A stretch of DNA of 64,000 nucleotides from Staphylococcus piscifermentans (GCF_900186985.1 NZ_LT906447.1:868001-932000); one strand, 5' to 3'; counted from the first letter of the stretch, positions 40,587 through 49,008 are shown. Made by a program: numbers and translations. The notes: a model not told the origin generated them from the sequence alone.

Positions 40587-41382
40587 ATTTATTATTGGTC
40601 GTTACTTGCCACTAGATTCTATGATTCATCATTTAGATCCAAGAGCTAAATTGTGCTTTGTATTCTTTTATATCGTATTAGTATTCTTTTGTCATAACTT
40701 TGCAATGTATGGTTGGTTGCTACTAGTCGTTCTTATCTTAATGTATTGTTCGAAAATCAAATTATTGTATCTGTTAAAAGGATTAACACCTATTCTCTTT
40801 TTCTTAGTGTTTACCTTTTTAATGCATCTGTTCTTGACTAAGGGCGGTACCGTACTATTTCATTGGAAATTTATCACAATTGAAACAGGCGGCATTATCG
40901 AGGGTATTTATATTTGTTGCCGTTTAATGTTCATTATGATGATTTCAACTATCATGACCCTTACAACTAGTCCTATTGCACTAACAGATGCATTTGATAA
41001 AATTTTATCACCTTTACGCTTTATCAAGGTGCCTGTACAGCAATTAAGTATGATGATGTCGATTGCTTTGCGTTTCATTCCGACGTTGATGGAAGAATTG
41101 GATAAAATTATCCTTGCACAGAAATCAAGAGGATCAGAAATTAGTTCAGGTTCCATTGGACAAAGAATTAAAGCGTTTATTCCATTGTTGATTCCGTTGT
41201 TTATTTCAGCCTTTCAACGTGCGGAAGATTTAGCAATAGCGATGGAAGTCAGAGGCTATGATGTGAAAGCCAAACGTACCAGCTATCGTAAATTAAAGTG
41301 GCATTGGAAAGATACGACACTTATCTTATTGTTGATTCCAATCGCTGCAATTTTATTTGCACTGAAAAATATAGGAGTGTAG
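40576..41382 (+). CDS. ecfT: ECF transporter transmembrane coupling protein EcfT
   Basis: 268 residues with five or six hydrophobic segments. The N-terminus [20 protein letters not shown] is a family signature, and the coupling-helix motif AQKSRG (about 177-182) followed later by AMEVRGYD matches the two conserved Ala-Arg-Gly type motifs. It docks the S-components onto the ATPase pair. truA follows after 4 bases. Confidence 0.95.
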   Translation: MKNKFIIGRYLPLDSMIHHLDPRAKLCFVFFYIVLVFFCHNFAMYGWLLLVVLILMYCSKIKLLYLLKGLTPILFFLVFTFLMHLFLTKGGTVLFHWKFITIETGGIIEGIYICCRLMFIMMISTIMTLTTSPIALTDAFDKILSPLRFIKVPVQQLSMMMSIALRFIPTLMEELDKIILAQKSRGSEISSGSIGQRIKAFIPLLIPLFISAFQRAEDLAIAMEVRGYDVKAKRTSYRKLKWHWKDTTLILLLIPIAAILFALKNIGV

Positions 41383-41386
41383 AAGT

Positions 41387-42190
41387 GTGCGGATATTAGT
41401 AAAAATTTCATACCAAGGAAGTAACTTTTTAGGATTTCAAATTCAACAGCACGGCAGAACAGTGCAGCAACAATTTGAAAAGATTTTAAAACGCATGCAT
41501 AAACGTCACGTACGCATTCATCCATCAAGTCGAACGGATAGAGGCGTGCATGCGATAGAACAATATTTCCACTTTGATACCGAATTGAATATTGCGCCTG
41601 ATAAATGGCAATATGCGATGAATAGCGCCTTGCCTGACGACATTTATGTCAATGAGGTATCTATAGTCGACGAGAACTTTCATTGTCGCTATGACTGCGT
41701 AGGCAAGCGTTATAGATATAAAGTATATCAAGGTGCGCATCGCGATGTCTTTATGAGCGGATTAAAGACGTATTATCGTGATGACTTAGATATAGAAAAG
41801 ATGAACGAAGCGGCACAGTACTTTATAGGGACACATGACTTTACAGGATTTTGTTCGCAGAAAACAGAAGTAGAAAGTAAAGAACGTACTTTATATCAAA
41901 GTGAAATTATTAAAACAGAAAATGGCTTTGATTACATTGTGACTGGCTCAGGTTTTCTGTATAATATGGTTCGTGTACTTGTTGCCTTCTTAATCGAAGT
42001 AGGCAAAGGGAAACGCCAACCTGAAGATGTCCCTAAACTTTTAGAAGCTAAAGATCGCAAGCAGGTTCCTTTTACTGCGCCAGCAGAAGGACTTTACTTG
42101 GAAAAAATCTATTTAGCGCCAGAAGAATTAGTGAATGACTTCGGGTCTGATATTAAAATACATCGTAAAAAATCATTAGAAAATGATTGA
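41387..42190 (+). CDS. truA: tRNA pseudouridine synthase A
   Basis: 267 residues from [13 protein letters not shown] carries the catalytic Asp51; [20 protein letters not shown] at the start is typical. It makes pseudouridine 38-40 in the anticodon arm. It is the last gene of the ecf operon; this ecfA1-ecfA2-ecfT-truA order is widely conserved in Firmicutes. Confidence 0.96.
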   Translation: MRILVKISYQGSNFLGFQIQQHGRTVQQQFEKILKRMHKRHVRIHPSSRTDRGVHAIEQYFHFDTELNIAPDKWQYAMNSALPDDIYVNEVSIVDENFHCRYDCVGKRYRYKVYQGAHRDVFMSGLKTYYRDDLDIEKMNEAAQYFIGTHDFTGFCSQKTEVESKERTLYQSEIIKTENGFDYIVTGSGFLYNMVRVLVAFLIEVGKGKRQPEDVPKLLEAKDRKQVPFTAPAEGLYLEKIYLAPEELVNDFGSDIKIHRKKSLEND

Positions 42191-42196
42191 ATCGTA

Positions 42197-42225
42197 TTGA
42201 CAAATACCTAGATAAATTATACGAT
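42197..42225 (+). promoter_or_regulatory. Sigma-A promoter of rplM-rpsI
   Basis: TTGACA at 42197-42202, 17 bases, TACGAT at 42220-42225. It lies just after truA and gives a leader of about 170 bases. Confidence 0.7.
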
Positions 42226-42231
42226 TATATG

Positions 42232-42300
42232 CGGTATTGTTTTATATCACCACCACGATAAGCCCCGGAAACTTATTGTGTTACTAGATATAGAAGCAAA
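42232..42300 (+). ncRNA. L13-type ribosomal protein leader RNA
   Basis: CACGATAAG (42254-42262) pairs with CTTATTGTG (42272-42280) around CCCCGGAAA. The stem-loop AAGCCCCGGAAACTT, just upstream of rplM, matches what I remember of the Firmicutes L13 leader, in which L13 represses its own operon. Flanking GGTATTG/TACTAGAT sequence could close an outer stem. The identification is by eye and needs a covariance-model search. Confidence 0.65.
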
Positions 42301-42404
42301 GTCGAATTAAAATCAACTAAATGAATATTATCTGAGCTTTGAATCGTAACATTGTTTTAAAAAAAGCAACTTGCATAGCAGTTATTATTAGGAGGACAAT
42401 TATT

Positions 42405-42842
42405 ATGCGTCAAACATTTATGGCTAATGAATCAAACATTGAGCGCAAATGGTATGTTATCGATGCAGCAGGCCAAACTTTAGGTCGGTTATCATCAGAA
42501 GTAGCATCTATTTTACGCGGAAAACATAAAGCAACTTTCACTCCACACGTTGACAGTGGTGACTATGTAATCATCATCAACGCTGGACAAATCGAAATGA
42601 CAGGTAAAAAAGCTTCAGACAAAGTTTACTACCGTCATTCTAACTACCCAGGCGGAATTAAATCAATCACAGCTGGTGAATTAAGAGAGAAAAACCCAGC
42701 ACGTTTACTTGAAATTTCAATCAAAGGCATGTTACCAAGTACACGCTTAGGCGAAAAACAAGGTAAAAAATTATATGTATATGGTGGCGCTGAACATCCA
42801 CACGCTGCACAACAACCAGAAAACTACGAGTTACGTGGTTAA
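42405..42842 (+). CDS. rplM: Ribosomal protein L13
   Basis: 145 residues, uL13. ATG at 42405 follows AGGAGG; the open frame upstream runs through the leader and is not coding. [20 protein letters not shown] starts the protein and [20 protein letters not shown] is near the end. An early 50S assembly protein, likely autoregulatory through its leader. Confidence 0.98.
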   Translation: MRQTFMANESNIERKWYVIDAAGQTLGRLSSEVASILRGKHKATFTPHVDSGDYVIIINAGQIEMTGKKASDKVYYRHSNYPGGIKSITAGELREKNPARLLEISIKGMLPSTRLGEKQGKKLYVYGGAEHPHAAQQPENYELRG

Positions 42843-42861
42843 TTAGAAGGAGGAAATTACA

Positions 42862-43254
42862 TTGGCACAAGTTGAATATAGAGGCACAGGCCGTCGTAAA
42901 AACTCAGTAGCACGTGTACGTTTAGTACCAGGCGAAGGTAACATCACAGTAAACGGTAAAGACGTACGTGAATATTTACCATTTGAATCATTAATCTTAG
43001 ACTTAAACCAACCATTCGAAGTTACAGAAACTAAAGGTAACTATGACGTTTTAGTTAACGTACACGGTGGCGGTTTCACAGGTCAAGCACAAGCTATCCG
43101 TCATGGTATCGCTCGTGCACTATTAGAAGCAGATCCTGAATACAGAGGTTCTTTAAAACGCGCTGGATTACTTACTCGTGACCCACGTATGAAAGAACGT
43201 AAAAAACCAGGTCTTAAAAAAGCACGTCGTTCTCCACAATTCTCAAAACGTTAA
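42862..43254 (+). CDS. rpsI: Ribosomal protein S9
   Basis: 130 residues, uS9, whose C-terminal tail [12 protein letters not shown] reaches the P-site tRNA. TTG start with AAGGAGG upstream. [20 protein letters not shown] is diagnostic. It follows rplM by 19 bases in the same transcript. Confidence 0.97.
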   Translation: MAQVEYRGTGRRKNSVARVRLVPGEGNITVNGKDVREYLPFESLILDLNQPFEVTETKGNYDVLVNVHGGGFTGQAQAIRHGIARALLEADPEYRGSLKRAGLLTRDPRMKERKKPGLKKARRSPQFSKR

Positions 43255-43282
43255 TTGTTGGCTCAATACGATGTTTCAATAC

Positions 43283-43321
43283 AAAGCACTCTCCATCAAA
43301 TGTTGGAGAGTGCTTTTTGCT
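43283..43321 (+). terminator. Terminator after rpsI
   Basis: AAAGCACTCTCCA (43283-43295) pairs perfectly with TGGAGAGTGCTTT (43304-43316), followed by TTGC. The T-run is mostly in the stem. Confidence 0.85.
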
Positions 43322-43335
43322 TATCAGTAGAATTT

Positions 43336-43527
43336 CTATTTATATTTCTTAGATTTACCAATTTTTTTGTAAGTAAAAATAGTAATTATTACCATACCTA
43401 TTAAACCAAGTAAATTAATTGCTTGCCAGAATAAACTACTTTTGGTGAGAAAGTTGATTATTCCCAAAAGTATGAGTTGAATTATAGGAATCAGCGGATA
43501 CTTATAGTTTAAAAATTTAAATCCCAC
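43336..43527 (-). CDS. Small two-helix membrane protein, possible immunity protein for the adjacent peptide
   Basis: A 63-residue frame from GTG at 43527 overlaps the end of the peptide gene by 11 bases. The frame is open farther upstream, but that part is only the peptide gene read in another phase. Two hydrophobic helices are at about 11-28 and 35-54, and the tail KKIGKSKKYK is basic. Such small membrane proteins directly after a bacteriocin-type precursor often give self-immunity. No family is recognised, and GGAG lies rather far (12 bases) from the GTG. Confidence 0.5.
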   Translation of the reverse strand: MGFKFLNYKYPLIPIIQLILLGIINFLTKSSLFWQAINLLGLIGMVIITIFTYKKIGKSKKYK

Positions 43528-43654
43528 AAAAAGTTGCCGCTCCCATTGCTCCACCGGACCATGCTCCGAATGTTCCTCCTGAAACAGTGCCAGCAGCATC
43601 AACGTTTCTTAAAACAACTTTATCTAATATCTTTATTTTAGAATTATTTTTCAT
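43517..43654 (-). CDS. Possible double-glycine-leader peptide (bacteriocin- or pheromone-like)
   Basis: A 45-residue frame starts at ATG 43654 with AGGAG nine bases before it. The N-terminal half is basic and helical (KNNSKIKILDKVVLRNVDAA), then VSGG at residues 24-27, then an 18-residue small-residue-rich tail TFGAWSGGAMGAATFCGI with one Cys and GxxxG-like spacing. This is the build of class II bacteriocin precursors cut after Gly-Gly, though the predicted mature peptide is short, so it may be a truncated gene. No dedicated peptidase-exporter is seen nearby. Function is inference. Confidence 0.5.
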   Translation of the reverse strand: MKNNSKIKILDKVVLRNVDAAGTVSGGTFGAWSGGAMGAATFCGI

Positions 43655-43866
43655 GTTGAACCACTCCTCAGGTGTTTATACTATCGGTAAATCTTAATTA
43701 AATTATATCATCCTAAATAAGCGCTAATGAGATTATATCTTGAATGTTTAGTTAATAATCATAAATAAATACTAGCTATATAAGCTTTTATAATGTAATG
43801 AAAAAGTATAGTATAGATAAAAAGACGTTATTTTGATTGTAATGCGAATTAAGGAGCCTATAAGTT

Positions 43867-44334
43867 ATGAATAAAGAAGAAGAACTCATGTACAACTTCA
43901 GAGACTTATTTAATAAAATCGCTTATTTGAATAAGTTTGAAATGGAAGAAGCGCTCAAAGGTTTAACTTCTACTGAAGTGCATTGTATTGAAGCTATTGA
44001 AGAAAATACAGATCCTAATGTCAGAAGGTTGGCTGAAACGCTCTATATGACTAGAGGTGCTATCAGTAAACTTACAAAACGATTGATGAAAAAAGAATTA
44101 ATAGAAAGTTATCAAAAAGAAGATAATAAAAAAGAAATTTACTTCAAGCTAACTGCAGCAGGCCAAAAAATCTATCATACACATGAACAGTTACATGCTA
44201 AATTTCAAAAGCGTGATGAAAAAGTATTTGAAGAAATGGATGATACACAATACCAATCAATGATGAACTTTATTAATCAATATCGCAATCATCTAGATCA
44301 AGAAATTATTAAGCAAAATCGTACGATTAATTAA
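43867..44334 (+). CDS. MarR-family transcriptional regulator
   Basis: 155 residues. The core has LTSTEVHCIEAIEENTDPNV, then RRLAETLYMTRGAISKLTKR (recognition helix) and the wing LIESYQKEDNKKEIYFKLT. AAGGAGCC precedes the ATG. It is upstream of an EmrB-type exporter but separated from it by its own terminator, so the exporter has a private promoter that this protein may repress through the operators at 44380-44435. Confidence 0.87.
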   Translation: MNKEEELMYNFRDLFNKIAYLNKFEMEEALKGLTSTEVHCIEAIEENTDPNVRRLAETLYMTRGAISKLTKRLMKKELIESYQKEDNKKEIYFKLTAAGQKIYHTHEQLHAKFQKRDEKVFEEMDDTQYQSMMNFINQYRNHLDQEIIKQNRTIN

Positions 44335-44336
44335 GG

Positions 44337-44368
44337 GAGACGTTCCTAGAAAGGAGGTCTCTTTTTTT
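44337..44368 (+). terminator. Terminator between marR and the exporter gene
   Basis: GAGAC (44337-44341) with GTCTC (44357-44361) and an inner TTCC/GGAG-type pairing, followed by seven T. It isolates the regulator transcript from the exporter promoter. Confidence 0.75.
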
Positions 44369-44379
44369 ATTCTCGATTA

Positions 44380-44435
44380 TTGTTGACGAGGAAACAATAA
44401 CGTGATAAAGTTTATTTTGTTGAACAGGAAACAAT
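44380..44435 (+). promoter_or_regulatory. Exporter promoter flanked by two near-identical 19-bp operators
   Basis: TTGTTGACGAGGAAACAAT at 44380-44398 and TTGTTGAACAGGAAACAAT at 44417-44435 differ at two positions and are 37 bp apart. Each is an imperfect palindrome (TTGTT...AACAA). The promoter TTGACG (44383-44388), 17 bases, TAAAGT (44406-44411) lies between and within them: the first operator covers the -35 box and the second covers the transcription start region. This is a classic repressor layout, probably for the MarR protein just upstream. Confidence 0.7.
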
Positions 44436-44454
44436 ATTCGAAAGGAGCTTTAAT

Positions 44455-45849
44455 ATAGCACATTCTACAAATAAATTACCAAGAGATGTCCTAGCAGGTG
44501 CCTGGGCGATTGCATTAGGCGCGATTGCTCCGATGCTAGACTCTACGATGATAAATATCGCAATCAATCACTTAATCAAAGATTTTCATTCCTCACTTAA
44601 TATTATTCAGTGGGCCATTACAGGTTATATGTTGGCATTGGCCATGGCAGTTCCAGTATCTGGATGGTTAATGAATCGATTTAATAGTAAAGCAGTTTTT
44701 ATCAATGCTACTGTCATCTTTGGCACTATTTCTTTAATTATTGGGTTAAGTACTAATGTATATCTATTCGTCATTTTACGCTTGATTCAAGGATTCAGTG
44801 CTGGGGTTATCACAACACTAATGATGTCACTTTTAGTAAAAGTAGCAGGACAAGATAAAATAGGGCGTGTCATGGCTATCGTAAGTACTCCTATGATATT
44901 TGGACCAATATTCGGTCCGGTACTTGGCGGCTTTCTGACACAGTTTCTATCTTGGCGTTGGATATTTTTTATTAATATCTTTGTTGTGGTCATTGCAGTA
45001 CCCTTAATGAATAAGTACATTCCGAAATTTACACCGTTTGATAAAGAGAAGAAATTAGATGTAGTGGGCATGATTTTACTGATTGTATTCTCTGGTGCAT
45101 TCATGTATGGCATTAATCAGTTAAGTCATAACAGTAACCAGTTTAATTCATCGGCTACTCTCTTCATTGTCATAGGCGTCATCAGTTTAATTCTCTATAT
45201 GTTCTATGACAAAAGAAGAAACAGCGAAACAATTCTGCCATTGTCACTGTTTAAATATAAATTCTTCTCATTATCTGGAGCAGGTCTATTATTAGCGAAC
45301 GCGGCGATAATGGGACCGATGATTATCTTGCCGCTATTGTTTATCAATATTTATCATATGAATATGATTCAAGCTTCTTTAGCGCTCATTCCTCAAGGCA
45401 TAGGTATGTTAGTGACAAGACCATTAATTGGTAAATTAATCGACAGCAAAGGGGCAGAGGTTGTAAGCCTTGTTTCGATTCTAATTTCTATCATGAGTAC
45501 AATTTCCTTTGTCTTCATTACGGATCATACCAGTCTATGGTGGCTCTATCTCATGCTCTTCGCGCGAGGATGCAGTGTCGGGGGCATTATGCTCGGCTTT
45601 ACAAGTTCAGCTTATATTGGTTTAGCAGATAAAGACTTGCCGCCAGCAGGTGTTGCAATCAATATGATAGAAAATTTAGGCTCAAGTTTCGGCACAGCAA
45701 TGATAGCTACAATAACAGCATACTTCATGACTTCTAACATGCCTTCTAGAGCTCAAGAAATAAGCGGATATCAAGGAGGATTTGCGCTATCAGCAATCTT
45801 ACTTATTATCCTATTACTACCGTCATTAAAGTTAAAAAGACGAGCTTAA
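44455..45849 (+). CDS. MFS multidrug exporter, DHA2/EmrB type, apparent ATA start
   Basis: Reading from 44455 gives 464 residues with about 14 helices: AHSTNKLPRDVLAGAWAIAL runs into the first helix and then LDSTMINIAINHL, the DHA2 motif. AAAGGAG (44441-44447) sits seven bases before the ATA at 44455, where ATG would be expected. The first ATG in frame, 44533, has no ribosome-binding site and would cut helix 1. No GTG/TTG/CTG lies near the site. Either a rare ATA initiator or a start mutation is present. Motif FGPIFGPVLGGFL (motif C of drug antiporters) supports efflux. Confidence 0.75.
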   Translation: MAHSTNKLPRDVLAGAWAIALGAIAPMLDSTMINIAINHLIKDFHSSLNIIQWAITGYMLALAMAVPVSGWLMNRFNSKAVFINATVIFGTISLIIGLSTNVYLFVILRLIQGFSAGVITTLMMSLLVKVAGQDKIGRVMAIVSTPMIFGPIFGPVLGGFLTQFLSWRWIFFINIFVVVIAVPLMNKYIPKFTPFDKEKKLDVVGMILLIVFSGAFMYGINQLSHNSNQFNSSATLFIVIGVISLILYMFYDKRRNSETILPLSLFKYKFFSLSGAGLLLANAAIMGPMIILPLLFINIYHMNMIQASLALIPQGIGMLVTRPLIGKLIDSKGAEVVSLVSILISIMSTISFVFITDHTSLWWLYLMLFARGCSVGGIMLGFTSSAYIGLADKDLPPAGVAINMIENLGSSFGTAMIATITAYFMTSNMPSRAQEISGYQGGFALSAILLIILLLPSLKLKRRA

Positions 45850-45905
45850 AATCGCTGATGTAACTTTCAATTAACTAATAAGCGGATGAAAATTAAATAT
45901 AATAT

Positions 45906-45946
45906 AAAACCATCCTGGATTCATTTGAGTTTCCAAGATGGTTTTT
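45906..45946. terminator. Terminator between exporter and PTS genes
   Basis: AAAACCATC (45906-45914) pairs with GATGGTTTT (45937-45945), with TGGA/TCCA inside; T-runs flank it on both strands, serving the convergent genes. Confidence 0.8.
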
Positions 45947-45951
45947 GCAAT

Positions 45952-46431
45952 TTAAGCTTTAAAGTTTTCTTTTAGGTACTCATAAATAGCGTCAGCATCA
46001 GTTAATTTAAAGAATTCTACCAATGCATCTTTATCTTGTGTTTCGAAAAATGCAACAAGATCAGAAAGTAAATGAACTTGACTTGCTTTATCTGCATTTA
46101 AAATAACGAATAAGAAATCAACAGTAATATCTTTATGAGGTGAACTCATATTTTGGAACACAATTGGGTTTGTTAGTTTAACAGGTACAATCTTAGTGTT
46201 ATTGACAAATTCGGGTTCTGTATGTGGAATAGCCACATTAGGATAGTCTTTGCTGATGTTAGCTAAGCTGATTGCTGTTGGATAATTTTTTTCACGTTCT
46301 AATACGTGTTCTAAAAAGTTATCTTTTACATCTCCTGATTTAATCAATGCTTCTGACACTTCTGTAAAAACTTCTTCTTTGCTAGTGGCATTCGAGACGA
46401 ATACACTTTCTTTAGAAAATAAATGACTCAT
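45952..46431 (-). CDS. PTS EIIA, galactitol/fructose-mannitol type (copy 1)
   Basis: 159 residues of the PtsN/GatA-like fold. NVAIPHTEPEF places the phospho-accepting His70. It takes phosphate from HPr and passes it to EIIB. It has its own promoter (46484-46513) 120 bases downstream of the EIIC gene. It is a paralogue of the EIIA at the head of the cluster, sharing for example FLEHVLEREKNYPT and AIPHTE. Confidence 0.85.
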   Translation of the reverse strand: MSHLFSKESVFVSNATSKEEVFTEVSEALIKSGDVKDNFLEHVLEREKNYPTAISLANISKDYPNVAIPHTEPEFVNNTKIVPVKLTNPIVFQNMSSPHKDITVDFLFVILNADKASQVHLLSDLVAFFETQDKDALVEFFKLTDADAIYEYLKENFKA

Positions 46432-46483
46432 AGGTTGCTCCTTCTTCGATGTATATTATTTAACATTCTATCTTTTCACTTAA

Positions 46484-46513
46484 AGTATAGAATTATAAAT
46501 AGATGTACGTCAA
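46484..46513 (-). promoter_or_regulatory. Promoter of the second EIIA gene
   Basis: On the minus strand TTGACG (46513-46508), 18 bases, TATACT (46489-46484). It allows expression of EIIA copy 1 apart from the rest of the PTS genes. Confidence 0.55.
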
Positions 46514-46560
46514 CTTATTATATACTTTATCTTCATTGCAATGGCGAAAATACTTAACTA

Positions 46561-47964
46561 TTAATTGTTATCTTCTTCGTAAATTCTATTACGTTTTTTC
46601 ATTTCAAATGCATACCAAATGAAAGCAAGTAGATAGATTGCAAGAGCAACAATTGAGTATACGATAAATATACCGCCACCGTGGACTGCGTGACCAACTA
46701 AATAACTTAAGAATTTTTCTAATGGACCTTCCATTGTAGTATGAGAAATCAATGTGTTGCTACTTAGACCTTTAGGGAATGCACCTGCTTTTTTTGCAGT
46801 TTCAGTTACAAATTTAGCAATCAGTGTTCCAGACCATAAGAATAAAGGTAATTCGATTGCGCCTATAATAATCATACGTAATAATTTACCACGTGTAATT
46901 ACAAGTAATGCAGGTGTTACACCCATGGCGATAATACCACCTAATGGTAAAAGTTTATTTCCTGGCAAAATCATAGCTTCTAATAACATGATAGGAGCTA
47001 ACACATTAGCTGCAGCCCAAATTTCTGCACGGCCCGCAATGAACGGCCAGTCTAAACCGATGTTTAGCTGACGCCCTTTTAATTTACTGTTCGCAAAGTT
47101 TGAAATACCTTGAGATAAAGGTTCTACTGATGCGATGAACCATGATCCGATTAAAGAGAATAATTCTAAGGCAACAGCTGCTGTAAAAGCTAAAGCAAAA
47201 ATCTGAGTAGGAGATTGTCCGGCAAGTAAACCAACAAATACACCTAAGTATAAACCGATAGCAAATTTAGAGCCCCAGAAACCAATTTTATTATTTAGTT
47301 TTGCTGCATCAAAATCATACTTATCTAACCACGGAAAAACTTTATCAAAGATTTTATCCATGATTAATAAGAATGGATTCATCATATAGTTCATATGAGT
47401 AGAAGTCATAGGGTTAGATGATGGGACATGTAATAAGTCGTTAAATGTTGGTTTCATTAAATCAGAGTTGATTATTTTCATTACTCCTATAAATATAACT
47501 AGTAATGTTGCTACAAATAAATTAGCACCGCAATAAATCGCAAATAGACCTACAATAGATAAATGCCAAATATTAAAAATATCAACATCCAAGGTATTAG
47601 TTCGATTGATTAATAAAAGTACTATATTAACAATAACCATTACTGCTAAAAAATATAAAGTATATGGAGATCCCCACGTAATAGTTGCAAGCGGAGCCCA
47701 ACCGACATCAGTAATACTTAATGATAATCCAGTTCGCTCAACGAAATCAGTCATTGCTTGGGAGAAAGCATTCGTTAAAATTCCGATGATGGCACCGATA
47801 CCTGTTAAAGCAATACCAAGTTTTAAACCACCTTCAAGTGATTTGCTGATTTTTTTCGTGAAAATAAAGGTAATAATAGCTAAAATAATTGTCATTAATG
47901 GAGCGGCACCTAATTCTATTAAAGGTTTGAATATGGTGTTAGCTAAATCAATAAGTGAATTCAA
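46561..47964 (-). CDS. PTS EIIC, galactitol family (GatC-like)
   Basis: 467 residues and many hydrophobic helices. Segments such as ADFV-type ERTGLSLSITDVGWAPLATI near residue 75 and LNIGLDWPFIAGRAEIWAAA in the second half are GatC-like. It forms the sugar channel across the membrane. Gal-family EIIC proteins take galactitol, and related ones take arabitol or other polyols. No polyol dehydrogenase or kinase gene is linked here to settle the substrate. Confidence 0.85.
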   Translation of the reverse strand: MNSLIDLANTIFKPLIELGAAPLMTIILAIITFIFTKKISKSLEGGLKLGIALTGIGAIIGILTNAFSQAMTDFVERTGLSLSITDVGWAPLATITWGSPYTLYFLAVMVIVNIVLLLINRTNTLDVDIFNIWHLSIVGLFAIYCGANLFVATLLVIFIGVMKIINSDLMKPTFNDLLHVPSSNPMTSTHMNYMMNPFLLIMDKIFDKVFPWLDKYDFDAAKLNNKIGFWGSKFAIGLYLGVFVGLLAGQSPTQIFALAFTAAVALELFSLIGSWFIASVEPLSQGISNFANSKLKGRQLNIGLDWPFIAGRAEIWAAANVLAPIMLLEAMILPGNKLLPLGGIIAMGVTPALLVITRGKLLRMIIIGAIELPLFLWSGTLIAKFVTETAKKAGAFPKGLSSNTLISHTTMEGPLEKFLSYLVGHAVHGGGIFIVYSIVALAIYLLAFIWYAFEMKKRNRIYEEDNN

Positions 47965-48011
47965 ATTAATCTCATCTCCTAGAAGTAATTGTCTTGCTGT
48001 AAATTTGAATA

Positions 48012-48314
48012 TTATTTATTTAATGATTTTATTGCATCTTCCATTGCTTGATACACAGGTTCAGCCATTGCTGGAACACGGTAAAGAATTGCCCCTGCAT
48101 CAACAACTGGAATAGTAATAGGAAAACTGAAATCTGTATTAGCAATTTGAGCAAATATATCGTAGTGGTTTAAAAGATCTTCATTTACATCTTTAATCAT
48201 GACTGCATCACAAGAAACTTCATAACCTCGATTTTTTAATTCTTCTTCCAATGCTGATTTAATTTGGTGACTAGAATTAACTCCTGCTCCGCATGCTGCT
48301 AAAATTTTAATCAT
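48012..48314 (-). CDS. PTS EIIB, galactitol family (GatB-like)
   Basis: 100 residues. IKILAACGAGVNSS carries the phosphocysteine Cys8 in the family's N-terminal loop. It accepts phosphate from EIIA and transfers it to the sugar in EIIC. It lies between EIIA copy 2 (15 bases upstream) and the EIIC gene (47 bases downstream). Confidence 0.88.
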   Translation of the reverse strand: MIKILAACGAGVNSSHQIKSALEEELKNRGYEVSCDAVMIKDVNEDLLNHYDIFAQIANTDFSFPITIPVVDAGAILYRVPAMAEPVYQAMEDAIKSLNK

Positions 48315-48329
48315 AGTAGTTTACTCCTT

Positions 48330-48806
48330 TTATTTGAAATTTTTATTTAAATAATCATATATCGTTTTTGTATCACTCGATTCAAAGAAATTTAATAAAT
48401 CAACTTTACTTTGAGAATTTATAAAATCCATAATTTTTGCTAATAGTTGAGATTGTTTATTTTTGTCATGATTCAAAATCATAAATAAAAAAGAAACTTT
48501 AATAGTATTATGAGGAGAAATCATATTTTGGAAATCAATGGGATGATTTAGTTTAACGGGAATAATTTTTGTCACATTTACAAACTCAGTTTCTGTATGA
48601 GGAATTGCAATGTTTGGATAATCAATATCGAGTAAAGACAAATCCATACCCGTAGGATAATTTTTTTCACGCTCTAGTACATGCTCTAAAAATTCGCTTT
48701 TAACGTCTCCATTCGCTTTTAATGCCCTTGCTAATTCTCTAAATACATCTTCTTTAGAACTTGCATTTGTAATAAAAACAGAGTTCTCAAAAATCAAATT
48801 TGTCAT
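48330..48806 (-). CDS. PTS EIIA, galactitol/fructose-mannitol type (copy 2)
   Basis: 158 residues from ATG 48806, with AAGAGGTG six bases upstream; a GTG at 48815 overlaps that site and is not used. NIAIPHTETEF gives the active His70. By eye it shares well over half its residues with copy 1 at 45952. First gene of the PTS cluster, driven by the cre-bearing promoter at 48863-48891. Confidence 0.85.
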   Translation of the reverse strand: MTNLIFENSVFITNASSKEDVFRELARALKANGDVKSEFLEHVLEREKNYPTGMDLSLLDIDYPNIAIPHTETEFVNVTKIIPVKLNHPIDFQNMISPHNTIKVSFLFMILNHDKNKQSQLLAKIMDFINSQSKVDLLNFFESSDTKTIYDYLNKNFK

Positions 48807-48862
48807 AAGAAACACCTCTTAGTTATTTAAATGTTCTGAATTGTTCGTTTATGTTCATTTAA

Positions 48863-48891
48863 ATTATAAAACCGCTCACAAAAACCGTCAA
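48863..48891 (-). promoter_or_regulatory. PTS promoter with overlapping cre-like site
   Basis: On the minus strand TTGACG (48891-48886), 17 bases, TATAAT (48868-48863). The 14-mer TAAAACCGCTCACA at 48867-48880 matches the catabolite-responsive element TGNAANCGNTNNCA at all fixed positions except the second. CcpA bound there would block the promoter, so repression by preferred sugars is expected. Confidence 0.7.
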
Positions 48892-48968
48892 TAGTATAAT
48901 TAGGAATGTAGAAAAGTTGCCTTTTTATTTATTAAACATATATTCCACCAAATATTTGCCGAAAAAAA

Positions 48969-48996
48969 TACTCTATCACTTTATAGTAATAGAGTA
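48969..48996 (-). terminator. Terminator of the DinB-like gene
   Basis: TACTCTAT (48969-48976) pairs with ATAGAGTA (48989-48996); on the minus strand seven T follow. Confidence 0.8.
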
Positions 48997-49008
48997 GGTT
49001 CAAATATT

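Noticed and set aside
44533..45849. ATG at 44533 as start of the EmrB-type exporter
   Set aside because: There is no ribosome-binding site before it and it would delete half of the first helix; homologous-looking sequence continues upstream to the ATA at 44455.
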